This document shows, one piece after another, positions 1 to 10,761 of a stretch of DNA of 64,000 nt (position 1 is its first letter; each line of letters starts with the position of its first letter). Below the pieces are notes generated by a model. That model saw only the letters and a program-made list of their open reading frames with translations, did no database searches and was not told the DNA's origin. Made by a program: the position numbers and the translations under genes. The DNA is from Pyricularia pennisetigena. Taxonomy: Eukaryota > Ascomycota > Sordariomycetes > Magnaporthales > Pyriculariaceae. The stretch covers positions 3,317,014 through 3,381,013 of the forward strand of contig NW_021940918.1 in assembly GCF_004337985.1 (NCBI RefSeq), read 5' to 3'.

Positions 1-3000
1 TGTGTTAAATATCCTTAAACAATTTAACGAATAGGACCTGGTGGAAAAAAAGTTAGTTTTTATTTTGACGTTAGGTCCAATTTATATTAATTATTAATAT
101 TAAAAGCAAAATAGTGGCCGTAATACGTTTATTAATTATATTAATCGTACATATTTGCCTTATTTCGATTTTACCATTATAAATTAGGGGTTTATAGTTA
201 AATTAATAAAATAAATTAAAAATAACGATGGATTTTACGACGAAACCGCGATCGCGCGGGTTATCGGGGCCCCAATAAAAAATTTTGGCTCCTGGGCTAT
301 TAAACGCCGGGAAACCAATAAACCGTTTAAAAAAGGCATTTTTGGTAATAATAACGCCGATCCTTTGGCGGTCGTTATTCCGTTTTTTTTATTTATCGAT
401 TTTAACCTTAATTACGATAAATTTATATTCGATTCGTTAAAAAAACTTTGCATACCCATTTTAAAAAAGGATAAAAAGGAGGACGATTCGGTCCCTGGAT
501 CGTTTACCGCGACCCCAATTCGGAAAAGGAGGCGTGGCGCTAATAAACCCATTCCTAAAAAAATATTTAACGCTGCCAAACGTTTTCGTTTTTTTTAATC
601 GGTTTGGGTTTTTTTATTTTGCTTTTTTTGGGGTTTGGTGTTATAAAATTGGGGGTTTTATATATATAATATTGTAATAATTATTACTATTAAAATCCGG
701 TTTAATGGATTTATTATTCGTGGTTAATGGGGTATTATAATAACGATTATTACCAGGATTTTTTTTGCTGGATTTATAATTGGCGGTAAATGGAAGATAT
801 AATTTATTTGGGTAAGGAAAATGGAAAGGAAACGGGTTATTTATACGGAAAATTTTGGAGGAAATTATACCTCGCATTTTATTTTAAACCAAATTTACGA
901 TTAGTATTTGTTTATTTGTATTTACTGGTTTTGCGGACGCTGTTTTACCTCCGTTATTCGCGGGTAAAATCACCGTTATTCGTCCATTTAATTCGTTTTT
1001 ATAATGGAACGATTTTCGTTTTTACCCGCTTTAATTTGCGTAATTTACCTTTTATCACTTTAAATTTTATACGCTTTTTTTGTCGGATTTTTCGTATATT
1101 CCGTCCAGCAAATTTCTTTCGGTGTTAATTATACTATTAATATTTAAACCGTTTATCCGGTTATATCCCTTTTTTGGATTTGCCCCTATTTTTTTAATAT
1201 CCGTTTAAAATAATACGTTGTTAGGGCGTACGACTTTTTAATTAAATACCTCCAATTTATCGTTTATTAGCTTTTTCAAACCCAAATATAATAAATTAGG
1301 GCCGTCGAAATCGAAATTGGGTAATATTTCGGCTTTTTCGCTTCCCCAACCATTTTGGAATAACAAATACGTATAATAAATTATATTTTGGTTGGTTAAC
1401 AGTATATGGTATTTGTTATTAATGCGTATACGGGCGATATTTTCCAATGTTTTGCGCACCGTAATTACGATTAACCCCATCGTTGCACAATTTAGGAATG
1501 TTTTTCGCAAATCGTGCGTGGAATTGCGGTTATTTTTAATATCCATGGCGAAACCCTTATTAATATATTTAATTGTTAAATTTACCGGTTTAAATCCACT
1601 CCCGGCCGTAGTACATTTTACGAACGTTAATTTTAAAATCCCGGTACGCAACGGCTAATTTATAACCTTTGGTCGTAATAACCAGGTTAAATATAATATT
1701 TAAAAGCTATAATTTTTTGCTTTACAACCGTAAAAAAATAAAACCAATTGCGGTATTATAGTTTCCAATACGCCGTAATATTTTTGGTGGAACGCGTTTA
1801 TTATTATTTATAAAAGGTTAATTATTTGCAAATAACGGCGCTGCGTGCGGAAAACGATATTAATTTTGGGTTTTATATCCCATAATCCAATACCTATTAA
1901 ACCGTTAATATAACCAGCGAATATATTATCGTAAATACGGTTTACCACGGAAATATATATATTATATAGTATATCGGTAAAAGTTTTTTCCAGGGCGTTT
2001 TTAAAAATCTAATCCCTGTCCAATAATCCGTTTTGGATTAAAATAGCAATTATAATATACAAAATGCGGGACCGAAATATATTTTGTAAAAACCGTAAAA
2101 CGTGGTAAAACCTTTTCTTATTTTTTTAAAACTGGCTATATTTCCCTAACCCTATTATATTTATAAATATAATAGGGGCGTAATATTACCACAATTGGTT
2201 AATAAAATTAAATTTAATATAAAAAAACGCTGGTACGGGTAATATCCATTATTTTTTGTTAAAAGGTTAAAATAATTCGATATAAATTCCCTAAATAGCA
2301 CGGATATATAACGTTGTTTTTTAATCCTTATAAACGAGGAACAGGACGGAAAAATAGTCGAAATAATCGGGTAGCAGGTTTAAAAAACGCTTAAAAAGGA
2401 TTTCGTGGATTTGGATAATTCCTGCGTATTCCCTTTCGTTTTCGGTAATAGCGGGGGTTTGGATAAAATAAGAAATTAATGTAATTCGTACGAGGGTAGG
2501 GTATTATGGGATTATTTTAGGCGTATATAGGCGGTTAGGGAATAAAAAGCCACAAATTTGGTGCATTATATAATATTTGGCGTTTTTGTAATAGGTGTCC
2601 GGATATTGTAAAAAGGCGGGCGTTTGCAACCATTTTTGGCGGAAAGGTACGGTGGCGTGCCATTAGGATTACGTGTATCGTTTAAATCCTGGCGTTAATA
2701 TAAAGAGATACGATATTAAATTTTGCATTCGGTTACGTTTTTTATGTCCAAGGTCCTATACCTTGTCCAGAAAGTTGAAATTATTATATACGAAAAATAG
2801 TATTAGGTTACGAGCGATCCTTTTTAAATTTGTTTATATATTAATATATATATATATATATATATAAAAAATTATTATTGCTATTCGCGGTAAAAGCTAA
2901 ATATAAATATGGATATTGCTAATAACGTATTCGGGTAACGGCGACAAACTGTTGGGTTTACCGTTTAATAGCTTTATAAAATAAACATATTCCAAACCCG

Positions 3001-4044
3001 GATAATATGTTTACAATACGTCGTAAAATTCCATTATTTATAAAATATAATACGAATGCGCGTAATAAATAATTGTTTTTTTGGGGGGAATATCCGTGGG
3101 TTAAAATCGCTAATATTAATATAACGCGTTAATCCTTTAACGTTAAAGGGTTTATAGTTTTTAAAAAGGTATTTGGTTCCAGGTGTACCACGTTCGAAAT
3201 TTGTAACGATAAATAAAACGGGCGGTGGCCCCGGGAATGCAATAATAGTAAAAATATAAATTTATATAATATTGGCGTTTTAAACGGGATTTCCTGGGTG
3301 GACGTATCGAATATTTATTTAAATTAATCCATATCGTTCACGTTTTTGGCGGAACAATTTTTTATTCCCGAAAATTGGAAATTTGTGGGTTCGAACCGGT
3401 TAAAAAAGCGTAAATATTATATTAATTATTGCAATTCCCTGCGTAAAAAATCGGTTTTAATAGGCGTAGGAAATTTATTATTAAAACGGTATTCGACCCC
3501 ATTAACGCGTAAACGTTTTCGGATTTAAAGGTTTCGTAATGTTTTTTTAAAAAAAAATATTCGCGACGGGGTAGGTCGGGTAATTTCGTGAAAATTTGCC
3601 GTTATTATTTAAACGTGGATAAATTGCGTAAAATTGGTGCGTCGGTAACGGTTACGCCAAAATTTGGTAATATTGCGAATAAATTTGGTTTCGGGGTTTA
3701 TTTCCGCTTCGGATTCGGATTTTTTCGGTAATTGTTTTTAATCGATTAAAAAAGGCCTAAATTCCCATTTATTTTCAAATATACGATTGGGCGATAATAA
3801 TTAAGATAACGATAAAAACGAAAATAATTGCGATATCGATGGAGGTAATAGGGTTAGGTTAAACGTAAAATATTGGGTTACAGGTTACGCGGATGGGAAT
3901 ATTTTTTCGGGTATATTTATTAGTATTATTGGAAATGTGTTTTCCATTGTTGGATTCGGGTTTTATTTGGTTTAATAATATATCGAATAAAGGTTAATAT
4001 ACGTAAATATATGGTATAATAGTAAAAACTTTTTATTTTTTTAT
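1..4044. repeat. AT-rich RIP-decayed repeat DNA, family unresolved
   Basis: No intact gene is visible. Reading frames are short, stop-ridden and rich in Asn, Lys, Ile and Phe. CpG is common while CpA and TpG look depleted, which is the pattern RIP leaves. The longest frame (complement of 1238-1651, 137 codons) matches no family I recognise. Because a Mutator-type terminal repeat at 4261 points left and its other end is not found, this stretch could be the decayed body of a large Mutator-like element; that is inference. A retroelement gag fragment is an alternative. Confidence 0.6.
2844..2866. repeat. (AT)n microsatellite
   Basis: About 11 uninterrupted AT units inside the AT-rich block. No gene context. 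Confidence 0.9.
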
Positions 4045-4261
4045 GTGTCGGGGGAAATGGTGGTTGGCGATATCGCAGTATTGGGTGTTTTGTTGGTAAT
4101 ACCGCCATAAACGGCGAAATGCGATAAATTGTCTTTAAATTAGAACGAGCGCGATCTTTTCGGCCAATGTAATTGGTCGAAAAGCCATGTGGCTGAAAGG
4201 TATATGGAGCGCTCGGTCCCCACTGCGAAGCAGGGGGGTCTAGTCTGAGCATTGAGACTAG
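4045..4261 (-). repeat. Mutator-like terminal inverted repeat, second copy
   Basis: Read on the minus strand from 4261 leftward, this begins TAGTCTCAATGCT and follows the left end of the 18366-20202 element for roughly 210 bp, including the C-rich CCCCCCTGCTTCGCA block and a CGCCGTTTAT subterminal motif. Beyond about 4045 the two sequences diverge, so this copy belongs to a related element with different internal DNA. It sits directly against a truncated copia LTR at 4262, so it was probably inserted into that LTR. The second terminus was not found in the window. Confidence 0.7.
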
Positions 4262-4516
4262 CATTCCGGACATCCGGATCGAAGATCTGCACCTACGGAT
4301 TCGAACACGTAACTTATAATTTAGCCTTAGATTTATCACCTTTATAACCTTCATCGATTTAACGATTTAACGAATCGATTGTGCAACAATAATATATTAT
4401 CTCTATTACCCGCTAGCAGACGGTTATCTGCCATTTCAACGTTCCATCAGCCTTATACGTGATCCACTTTTCCCCGCGTTCAAGATTAAGCTTATTCTAT
4501 CTCGTAACCTCCTCAC
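4262..4516 (+). repeat. Partial copia-family LTR (3' part)
   Basis: Matches the last about 255 bp of the copia LTR in plus orientation, from the GCATTCCGGACATCC segment to the terminal CCTCCTCACA. The first about 385 bp are missing at the junction with the Mutator-type terminus. Its last 170 bp are the reverse complement of 4606-4790 in the neighbouring LTR, separated by only 89 bp. Confidence 0.85.
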
Positions 4517-4605
4517 AAACCGCAACCCCGGTCCTAATAATCCGGAAAACTTTTGGAAAATGGTGTTTATACGTCAATTATAAAATATTAAACGCTATTA
4601 TAATA
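4517..4605 (+). pseudogene. Ty3/gypsy reverse transcriptase fragment (left piece)
   Basis: One plus-strand frame near the right end reads YVNYKILNAIII, which resembles the conserved VDYRALN-I block of gypsy reverse transcriptase with RIP-type substitutions. The reading resumes after copia A at about 10790 with a PLLIRNKII block, corresponding to the following RYPLPLI motif. The last five bases, 4601-4605 (TAATA), are the left target duplication of copia A. The join is not perfect: about eight codons intervene that I cannot align. Confidence 0.5.
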
Positions 4606-5264
4606 TGTGAGGAGGTTACGAGATAAAATAAGCTTAATCTTGAACGCGGGGAAAAGTGGATCACGTATAAGGTTAATGGAACGTTGAAATGGCAGGTAAC
4701 CGTCTGCTAGCGGGTAATAGAAATAATATATTATTGTTGCACAATCGATTCGTTAAATCGTTAAATCGATAAAGGTTATAAAGGTAATAAATCTAAAGCT
4801 AAGTTATAAATTACGTGTTCGAATCCGTAGGTGCAGATCTTCGATCCGGATGTCCGGAATGCGGGGTTACGTTACATGATTTGGCCTTATTCATATGACT
4901 AACCTGCCGACCTATTGAGCCTAACGGCCCATTGAGCCTAACGGCTTATTGTGTTTATGCATGCACAGAAAATCTGCGATTACAACGGGATTCGAACCCA
5001 CGCATTTCAACGTATATATGATATAGATTATGGTACGTGGATTATACCATTAAGCTCGATTAAATATGGCGTATTTGTTTTGTTGTTAAAACTATGAACA
5101 AAAACGTGATATATAAAGCTTTGTGTGTATAAACGCGTATACGTTTTATTTGTTATTTATTTTTTTATTCGATGCAGGGTGACTAATAAAATTAGCCCGT
5201 GCTAGCCGTTATAAAATAATGCAGGGTAGCTAATATAATTAGCCCTGTGCTAACCATGTTCACA
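4606..5264 (-). repeat. Copia A 3' LTR
   Basis: A 659-bp LTR, read on the minus strand from TGTTCACA-complement at 5264 to the CCTCCTCACA end at 4606. It contains the tRNA-like A/B boxes (4987-5058) and two imperfect stem-loop units near its start (about 5165-5255). It has the same length as the 5' LTR of this element. Confidence 0.93.
4987..5058 (-). promoter_or_regulatory. tRNA-like A box and B box inside LTR
   Basis: On the minus strand an A-box-like TTAATGGTATAAT segment (about 5046-5058) precedes an exact B-box core GGGTTCGAATCCC (4987-4999). This is a candidate internal RNA polymerase III promoter; the same pair occurs in the other three full LTRs. Confidence 0.55.
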
Positions 5265-5334
5265 TACCCCCGTAATTTGTTTATTATATAAAATAGTAAA
5301 CAAATTATCGAGTGGATACTTTTTATTTATTTAT

Positions 5335-7386
5335 TTATTTATCGTTATATTCTGCAGCGTTATTGACATTTGCATAGGATAATAGATCCTTATGCAAAGG
5401 TCCGGGTACTGATTTGGTTAAAAAATCAGCTATATTTAATTTAATTGGTATATATTTCAACTCAACTAAATTATTATTTATAGCTTCGCGGCTAAAATGA
5501 TATATTATATCAATATATTTAGATTTTTTATGAAATTCCGGGTTTTCCGCGAGCTTTATGGTAGACGTATTATCCACTAAAATTAAAGGGGTTTTAATAT
5601 TAAAACCCAATTTTAATTTATTATTTATCTAATTTAGCATATTATTTAAATATATGGCTTCTTTAACGGCGTCCCGTAAAAGCATATACTCAGCTTCAGT
5701 CGACGATAAAGCTACCGTTTTTTAAAGTTGAAAAATCCAACTTATTATATTGTTATCGTTATTTATATTATAACTGTTGGACAAGTTAAATATATATTCA
5801 GTAGTGGACCGTCTTTAATTTAGGTCGTTAACCCAATCAGAGTCTGTATATCCCTTAATAAATAATATATTATCGTTATTTTTCTGGCTTTTATCCTGCA
5901 GGTTTATATTATTTATATTATTTATATTATTTATCAACTTTTCGTTAACGTTATTTTTATTGGATCCGTTATTGTTAACGTTATATTGGGATATATTATT
6001 AACGTTATATTGTAGGCCAAAAGTGGGATTTTTTAGCAGATATTTAAAAACATTTTCAAAAATTTTGAAATATTTAACACCAGGATTAACCATAAACCTG
6101 GCGGCTAAGCACGTGCAATATATTATATTTGGGCGGCTTTTTATTGCTAAATATAATAGTGAGCCTACTTTCTATTGGAAATTTTTAATTTCCTCTTTTG
6201 TAACTTTATATTTATTTATATCGAATTTTAAACCTGGTACCCCCGGAATGGTAAAAGGTTTTTCGTTATTTATAATATTGAATTTATTCAATATTTTATT
6301 GGTATAATCTTCCTGGCTAATAAAAGGGGTTTTATTGTTTTTATTTATCGTTATCCTATTACCCAAAACATTGGACACAGGTCCCATACATTCTATTTTT
6401 ATATATTTGGATAATTTTTCATAAAGAATATCTAATAACGATAAATCAGTATTAAATACCAAAATATCGTCGACGTGGCAAACCATAATAATGCCAAAAA
6501 ATTGGCTATTATTATCTTAATTTATATAGACGCCTTCGTCGTATGGGAAAACAATAAAACCTAACTTTATCAACGTTTTGGTAAAGTATTTATACCAAAG
6601 TCCAGGCGCTTGTTTTAAACCATACAGGGCTTTATTTAATTTACCCACTTTATTTATATACTTTTTATCTATATATAGCCCTATAGGTAACTTTATATAT
6701 ATTTCGGTATCGATATCTGCGTGTAAAAACGCGTTCTTAACGTTATATTAAATAACGTACCACCCTTTATATAATGCTAGCATTATAAATATATATTAGG
6801 TTTTTGTTCTACAAGTTGTAAAAAAGGTATCCAGGTAATCAATACCCATAATTTGGTGGAATCCCTATACTACCCATCTGGCTTTATAACGATACCGGTT
6901 ATTAATATCCGTAATAAAACGAATATTATTTATATTGTTCAAGGGTTTTTTCTTAAAAACCCAGCGCCCAGTTATAGCTATTTTATTTGGAAGTAAATCC
7001 GTTATAGTAAAGGTATTGGATTCTGTTAAGCTATTATTTTCGTCTTTGCAAACCTGCAGCCAATTTTCCCAATTTTGGCTTTCCATGGCTTGTTTATAGG
7101 TATTCGGTTTTATTAACGAATTTGTTATTAATACGTAATTATCTTCGTTAAAATTAAATTTTAACGATTTATTGATATCACGTATCGTAAATAGAACGTT
7201 ATTATATATTTTATATTTTGCAGAATTTATTGGGGGTTTATTTTTTATATTTATTTTTATAGACGAATTGTTAGCTCCTTGGGGATTATTGTTATTGGTA
7301 ATAAGGTTGTTTTTATCTGCATTATTAACGTTATTCGCGTTATTAACGTTATTAATGTTATTTTTATCAACGTTATTATTATTCAT
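5335..7386 (-). pseudogene. Copia A reverse transcriptase and RNase H (broken pol)
   Basis: The minus-strand frames carry the copia reverse-transcriptase active-site block MVCHVDDILVFN (near 6450-6486), the upstream LYGLKQAPG-like region seen as LNKALYGLKQAPGLWYK around 6600, and RNase H pieces such as GYTDSDWVNDLN (5815-5850) and the terminal ADFLTKSVPGPLHKDLL (about 5370-5420). A long Asn-rich linker (NNVNNANNVNN type) lies at 7300-7386. Stops and frame changes occur at about 5611, 5814, 6171, 6520 and 6864. Residues of the catalytic DD pair survive, but the gene as a whole is not translatable. Confidence 0.88.
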
Positions 7387-9135
7387 ATTTGTATTATTTA
7401 CTGGATTTACCTCGAAATTTGGTAAAAAGAATTCGATTTCGTTTATATTATTATTATTTATATTGGTATTTTCGTTGTTTATATGTGGATAAAATTTATC
7501 CGTTATAAAGGTAATATCCCTAACCAGGAGACATTTCCTTTTATATAGGTCCCATATTTTATATATTTTTATATTAGGTGTAAAACCTACTAAAATACCA
7601 ATTTTATTTCGAGGTTCAAGCTTCTGTTTATCATGGTTATCGTTATAGTAAATAATACATCCCCAAAGTTATATATAATTATTTACGTAAATTGCATTAT
7701 TATTTACATTATTTTCACTTATATTGTGAAATATATTGGCTGGCGTCTGCATATTTAAAATCGTATATGGGGTGTTATTATATAGGTATACAACGGCTAA
7801 TAAAACCTCACCCCATAAATAATTAGGTGCTTTGCTATTAAATAACGTAGCCCTAACCTTATTAAATAGGGTTAAATTTATACGTTTTATTAACCCATTT
7901 GGCTTTTTTGTATATGCAGGCGTAAAATAGTGTATAATACCGTTATTTTGGAACGCAATCTTAAATTAATTACTTATATATTCGCCTCCATTATCGGTAA
8001 AAAACTCTTTTATTATTCTTTTACCATTTATATTAACGGTATTATTATCCATTTATTTCTTATATATGTTAAATGCTTTTAGGGTATCAGCCTTTGTTTT
8101 TAATAATGCAACACGCAAATAACGTAATTCATTATCCAAAAACGTTATATAATATTTATAATAATTATACGTGGGTGGATTTATAGGTCCACCTAAATCG
8201 GAATAAATTCTGTCTAATATATTATAATTTATAATATTTGCAAAAATCCTGTTTATTTTCCGATTGGATTTTGCAGCTAAACAAATCTCACGCGTATATT
8301 TATTATAATTATATATATCGTCTTTGGATATCTTTATTTTATTTATCTTTATTAACTGCAATAGGGGTGTTAACCCTATATACCCATATTAAACGTGTAA
8401 TTTATATATTGCATTGGAAAAAATATCGTTATTATTCGACTTTTCTTCCGCATATAATATACAATTATTTTCCACAATTTGGGTAGGTAAAATATATAGC
8501 CCATTATTTTTATAACCTTCTGTTATTTTATGTTTATATTCTTTATGTATCACTATTACTTTATTATTTATAAAGGTTATAATATAGTTATGTAATTGTG
8601 CAGCAAAAAGTATATTAAGCCCAAATTCTGGTACATAGTACACGTTATTTATAATTTCTATTATACCTGTATCATTAAACTTAACTTTTATAATTCCCAT
8701 TTTATTTATATTTAAATGGGAAGCATTACCCCATTTGACAGTCGTATTTATATTTTCAACGTTTGTTAAATATTATATATTGCAACATGTATAAATTGTT
8801 GCTGCACTGTTTATAATAAAATTGGAGGATTTTATAGTAGAGTGCAATACAATATGTGGATTAAAGTTAGAATAAATTAAATTTGGAACAAACGTTGCAA
8901 AACAATAATGTCCCAAATTCAAATAATTAGCTTTATTCCCGTTATTGGGGTAATTATTTTTATAACTATAATTATAAATATAATTATAATTATAATTATT
9001 AATGGGTAAAAAATTTACCTTATTATTAACCTTATTGAATGCTAAAAGTTCATTTAACGATACGGTATAATATTTATTAATATTATCCTCACCACGACAT
9101 TTATTTAAAGTATTGGCAAAAAGTAGATTTACCAT
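7387..9135 (-). pseudogene. Copia A protease-integrase region (broken pol)
   Basis: The 8389-8700 frame corresponds to the region between protease and integrase, and 8053-8361 to the integrase core, with a YSDLGGP block containing the first catalytic Asp. The second core block reads FFTDNGGEY in copia B and is interrupted here near 8000. The protease-like segment at 8773-8860 reads NFIINSAATIYTC, where functional copies have a D-S/T-G-A motif. Several stops divide the frames. Sequence matches copia B domain for domain. Confidence 0.85.
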
Positions 9136-9235
9136 ATATGTATCTAAATTATGCCGTAGCTTTTAAATAATATTCTGTGCAAAAAAGGTCCAATTTTGAT
9201 TTAAAATATTTAATACCCAGGTTATAATAACCTTA

Positions 9236-9726
9236 TTTTAAGTAATTAAACCTTTAAATTTCAAAACTAAATATAACTTTTTTATTTTATTCAAATAAAC
9301 TTCGATATTATTAAACGATTTTGGTACAGCCGAATAAAATTCCTTTAATAAAAGGAAATCCGAAATATAGCCTTCAGGATTATATATATTTTTTAATTTA
9401 TTCCAGGTTTCGTACGCAGAAATGCATTTTTTTATATATCAAAGAGGTTTATTATCGCACAGTGATTTTATAAAAGCTAAAACCAGCGTATCTTTGTTTG
9501 TATAATCCAAAGGTTCAAAGGTATTACTACCACTCTGGATACCACTGGGGATACCAATAGGTTCCATATTATTATTAGCATCGAAACTAGTAATAACTCC
9601 CTCCTTTTGCTCCAGGGTACATGCGAATCCCTTCACTTCCAAAGCCGCTTGAACGCGAATAGCCCAAATAACGTAATTCTCGGTGCCTTTAAGGGTTACC
9701 ATTGGGATTTTGTCGAAAATAACCAT
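9236..9726 (-). pseudogene. Copia A gag remnant
   Basis: Starts with MVIFDKIPMVTLKGTENYVI at 9726, the same start as the longer gag frame of copia B (168 codons). A stop at 9439 breaks it after 95 codons; the homologous reading continues past it to about 9240. The amino-terminal pattern (L-x-G-x-x-N-Y-x-x-W) is typical of copia-type Gag. No zinc knuckle is visible in what remains. Confidence 0.85.
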
Positions 9727-10085
9727 CTTAAATAAAAGGTCTCTTATTTATATTGTATCTCGGTAACAGTCGGGGTTAGGGTCGAAAGGGTTGCTCGGTT
9801 GAATAGGTTTTGGGAAGGGCTTTCGGACGGTATAGGTCGCGTATCGATAGGACGAATAGCGGTGAAGATATAGGCGAGTGTTTGTTAAGGTATATAGGTA
9901 GGTATAGGTAAAGGTCGGGTTTTTTCGACGGCGCGTGCGATTCCGGTTTCGGTAATGAGACCGTTGGATAGAGCGTGAATAAAGCTATCGAATGGTATAA
10001 GGCTCGGGTTAATCCGAAAGAGGGCTGAAAAATAGTCGATGGATTTGATGGTATTGGTATCGATCTCGTTGGTATAAGCTAATCC

Positions 10086-10097
10086 GGGCTCATAACC
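10086..10097 (-). other. Primer-binding site, initiator tRNA-Met anticodon-arm type
   Basis: Immediately after the 5' LTR, the minus strand reads GGTTATGAGCCC. This is complementary to GGGCTCATAACC, the anticodon stem-loop of eukaryotic initiator tRNA-Met (anticodon CAT). Drosophila copia uses the same kind of half-tRNA primer. Contact with the LTR edge and conservation in copia B support the call. Confidence 0.75.
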
Positions 10098-10756
10098 TGT
10101 AAAGAGGTTACGAAATAAAATAAGCTTAATTTTAAACGCGGGGAAAAATGGATCACGTATAAGGTTAATGGAACGTTAAAATGGCAAATAACCGTTTGCT
10201 AACGGGTAATAAAGATAATATATTGTTATTGCACAATCGATTCGTTAAATCGTTGAATCGATAAAGGTTGTGAAAGTAATGATTTTAAGGCTAAATTATA
10301 AATTACGTGTTCGAATCCGTAGGTGCAGATTTTTGATCCGGATATCCGGAATGCGGGGTTACGTCATATGATTTGGCCTTATTCATATGACTAACCTGCC
10401 GACCTATTGAGCTTAACGGCCCATTAAACTTAACGGCTTATTGTGCTTATGCATGCATAGAAAATTTGCGACCACAACGGGATTCGAACCCACGCATTTC
10501 AACGTATATATGATATAGATTATGGTACGTGGATTATACTATTAAGCTCGATTAAATATGGCGTATTTCTTTTGTTGTTGAAACTATGAACAAAGACGTG
10601 ATATATAAAGCTTTGTGTGTATGAACGCGTATACGTTTTATTTGTTATTTATTTATTTATTCGATGCAGGGTGACTAATAAAATCAGCCCGTGCTAGCCG
10701 TTATAGAATAATGCAGGGTAGCTAATATAATTAGCCCTGTGCTAGCCATGTTCACA
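10098..10756 (-). repeat. Copia A 5' LTR
   Basis: A 659-bp LTR beginning TGTGAACATGG (complement, from 10756) and ending TTTACA at 10098. It differs from the 3' LTR by scattered transitions such as CTCAC to TTTAC in the terminal block, consistent with RIP. The tRNA-like boxes are at 10479-10550. Confidence 0.93.
10479..10550 (-). promoter_or_regulatory. tRNA-like A box and B box inside LTR
   Basis: B-box core GGGTTCGAATCCC is exact on the minus strand at 10479-10491. The A-box-like segment at about 10539-10550 carries a transition relative to the other copies. Confidence 0.5.
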
Positions 10757-10761
10757 TAATA

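Larger units (their letters stand above)
4606..10756 (-). mobile_element. Copia A: complete but decayed Ty1/copia retrotransposon
   Basis: The element is 6,151 bp with 659-bp LTRs at each end (sense ends TG...CA) and a 5-bp target duplication TAATA at 4601-4605 and 10757-10761. Domain order on the minus strand is gag, protease region, integrase, reverse transcriptase, RNase H, which defines Ty1/copia. A primer-binding site follows the 5' LTR and a G-rich polypurine tract (complement of 5265-5272) precedes the 3' LTR. The polyprotein is broken by many stops, mostly TAA/TAG where CAA/CAG would be expected, so it is inactive. It landed inside a gypsy pol gene. Confidence 0.93.

Noticed and set aside
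1238..1651. 137-codon minus-strand frame in the left AT-rich block, considered as a transposase
   Set aside because: No catalytic motif of MULE, DDE or tyrosine recombinase enzymes could be identified; left as unresolved repeat DNA.
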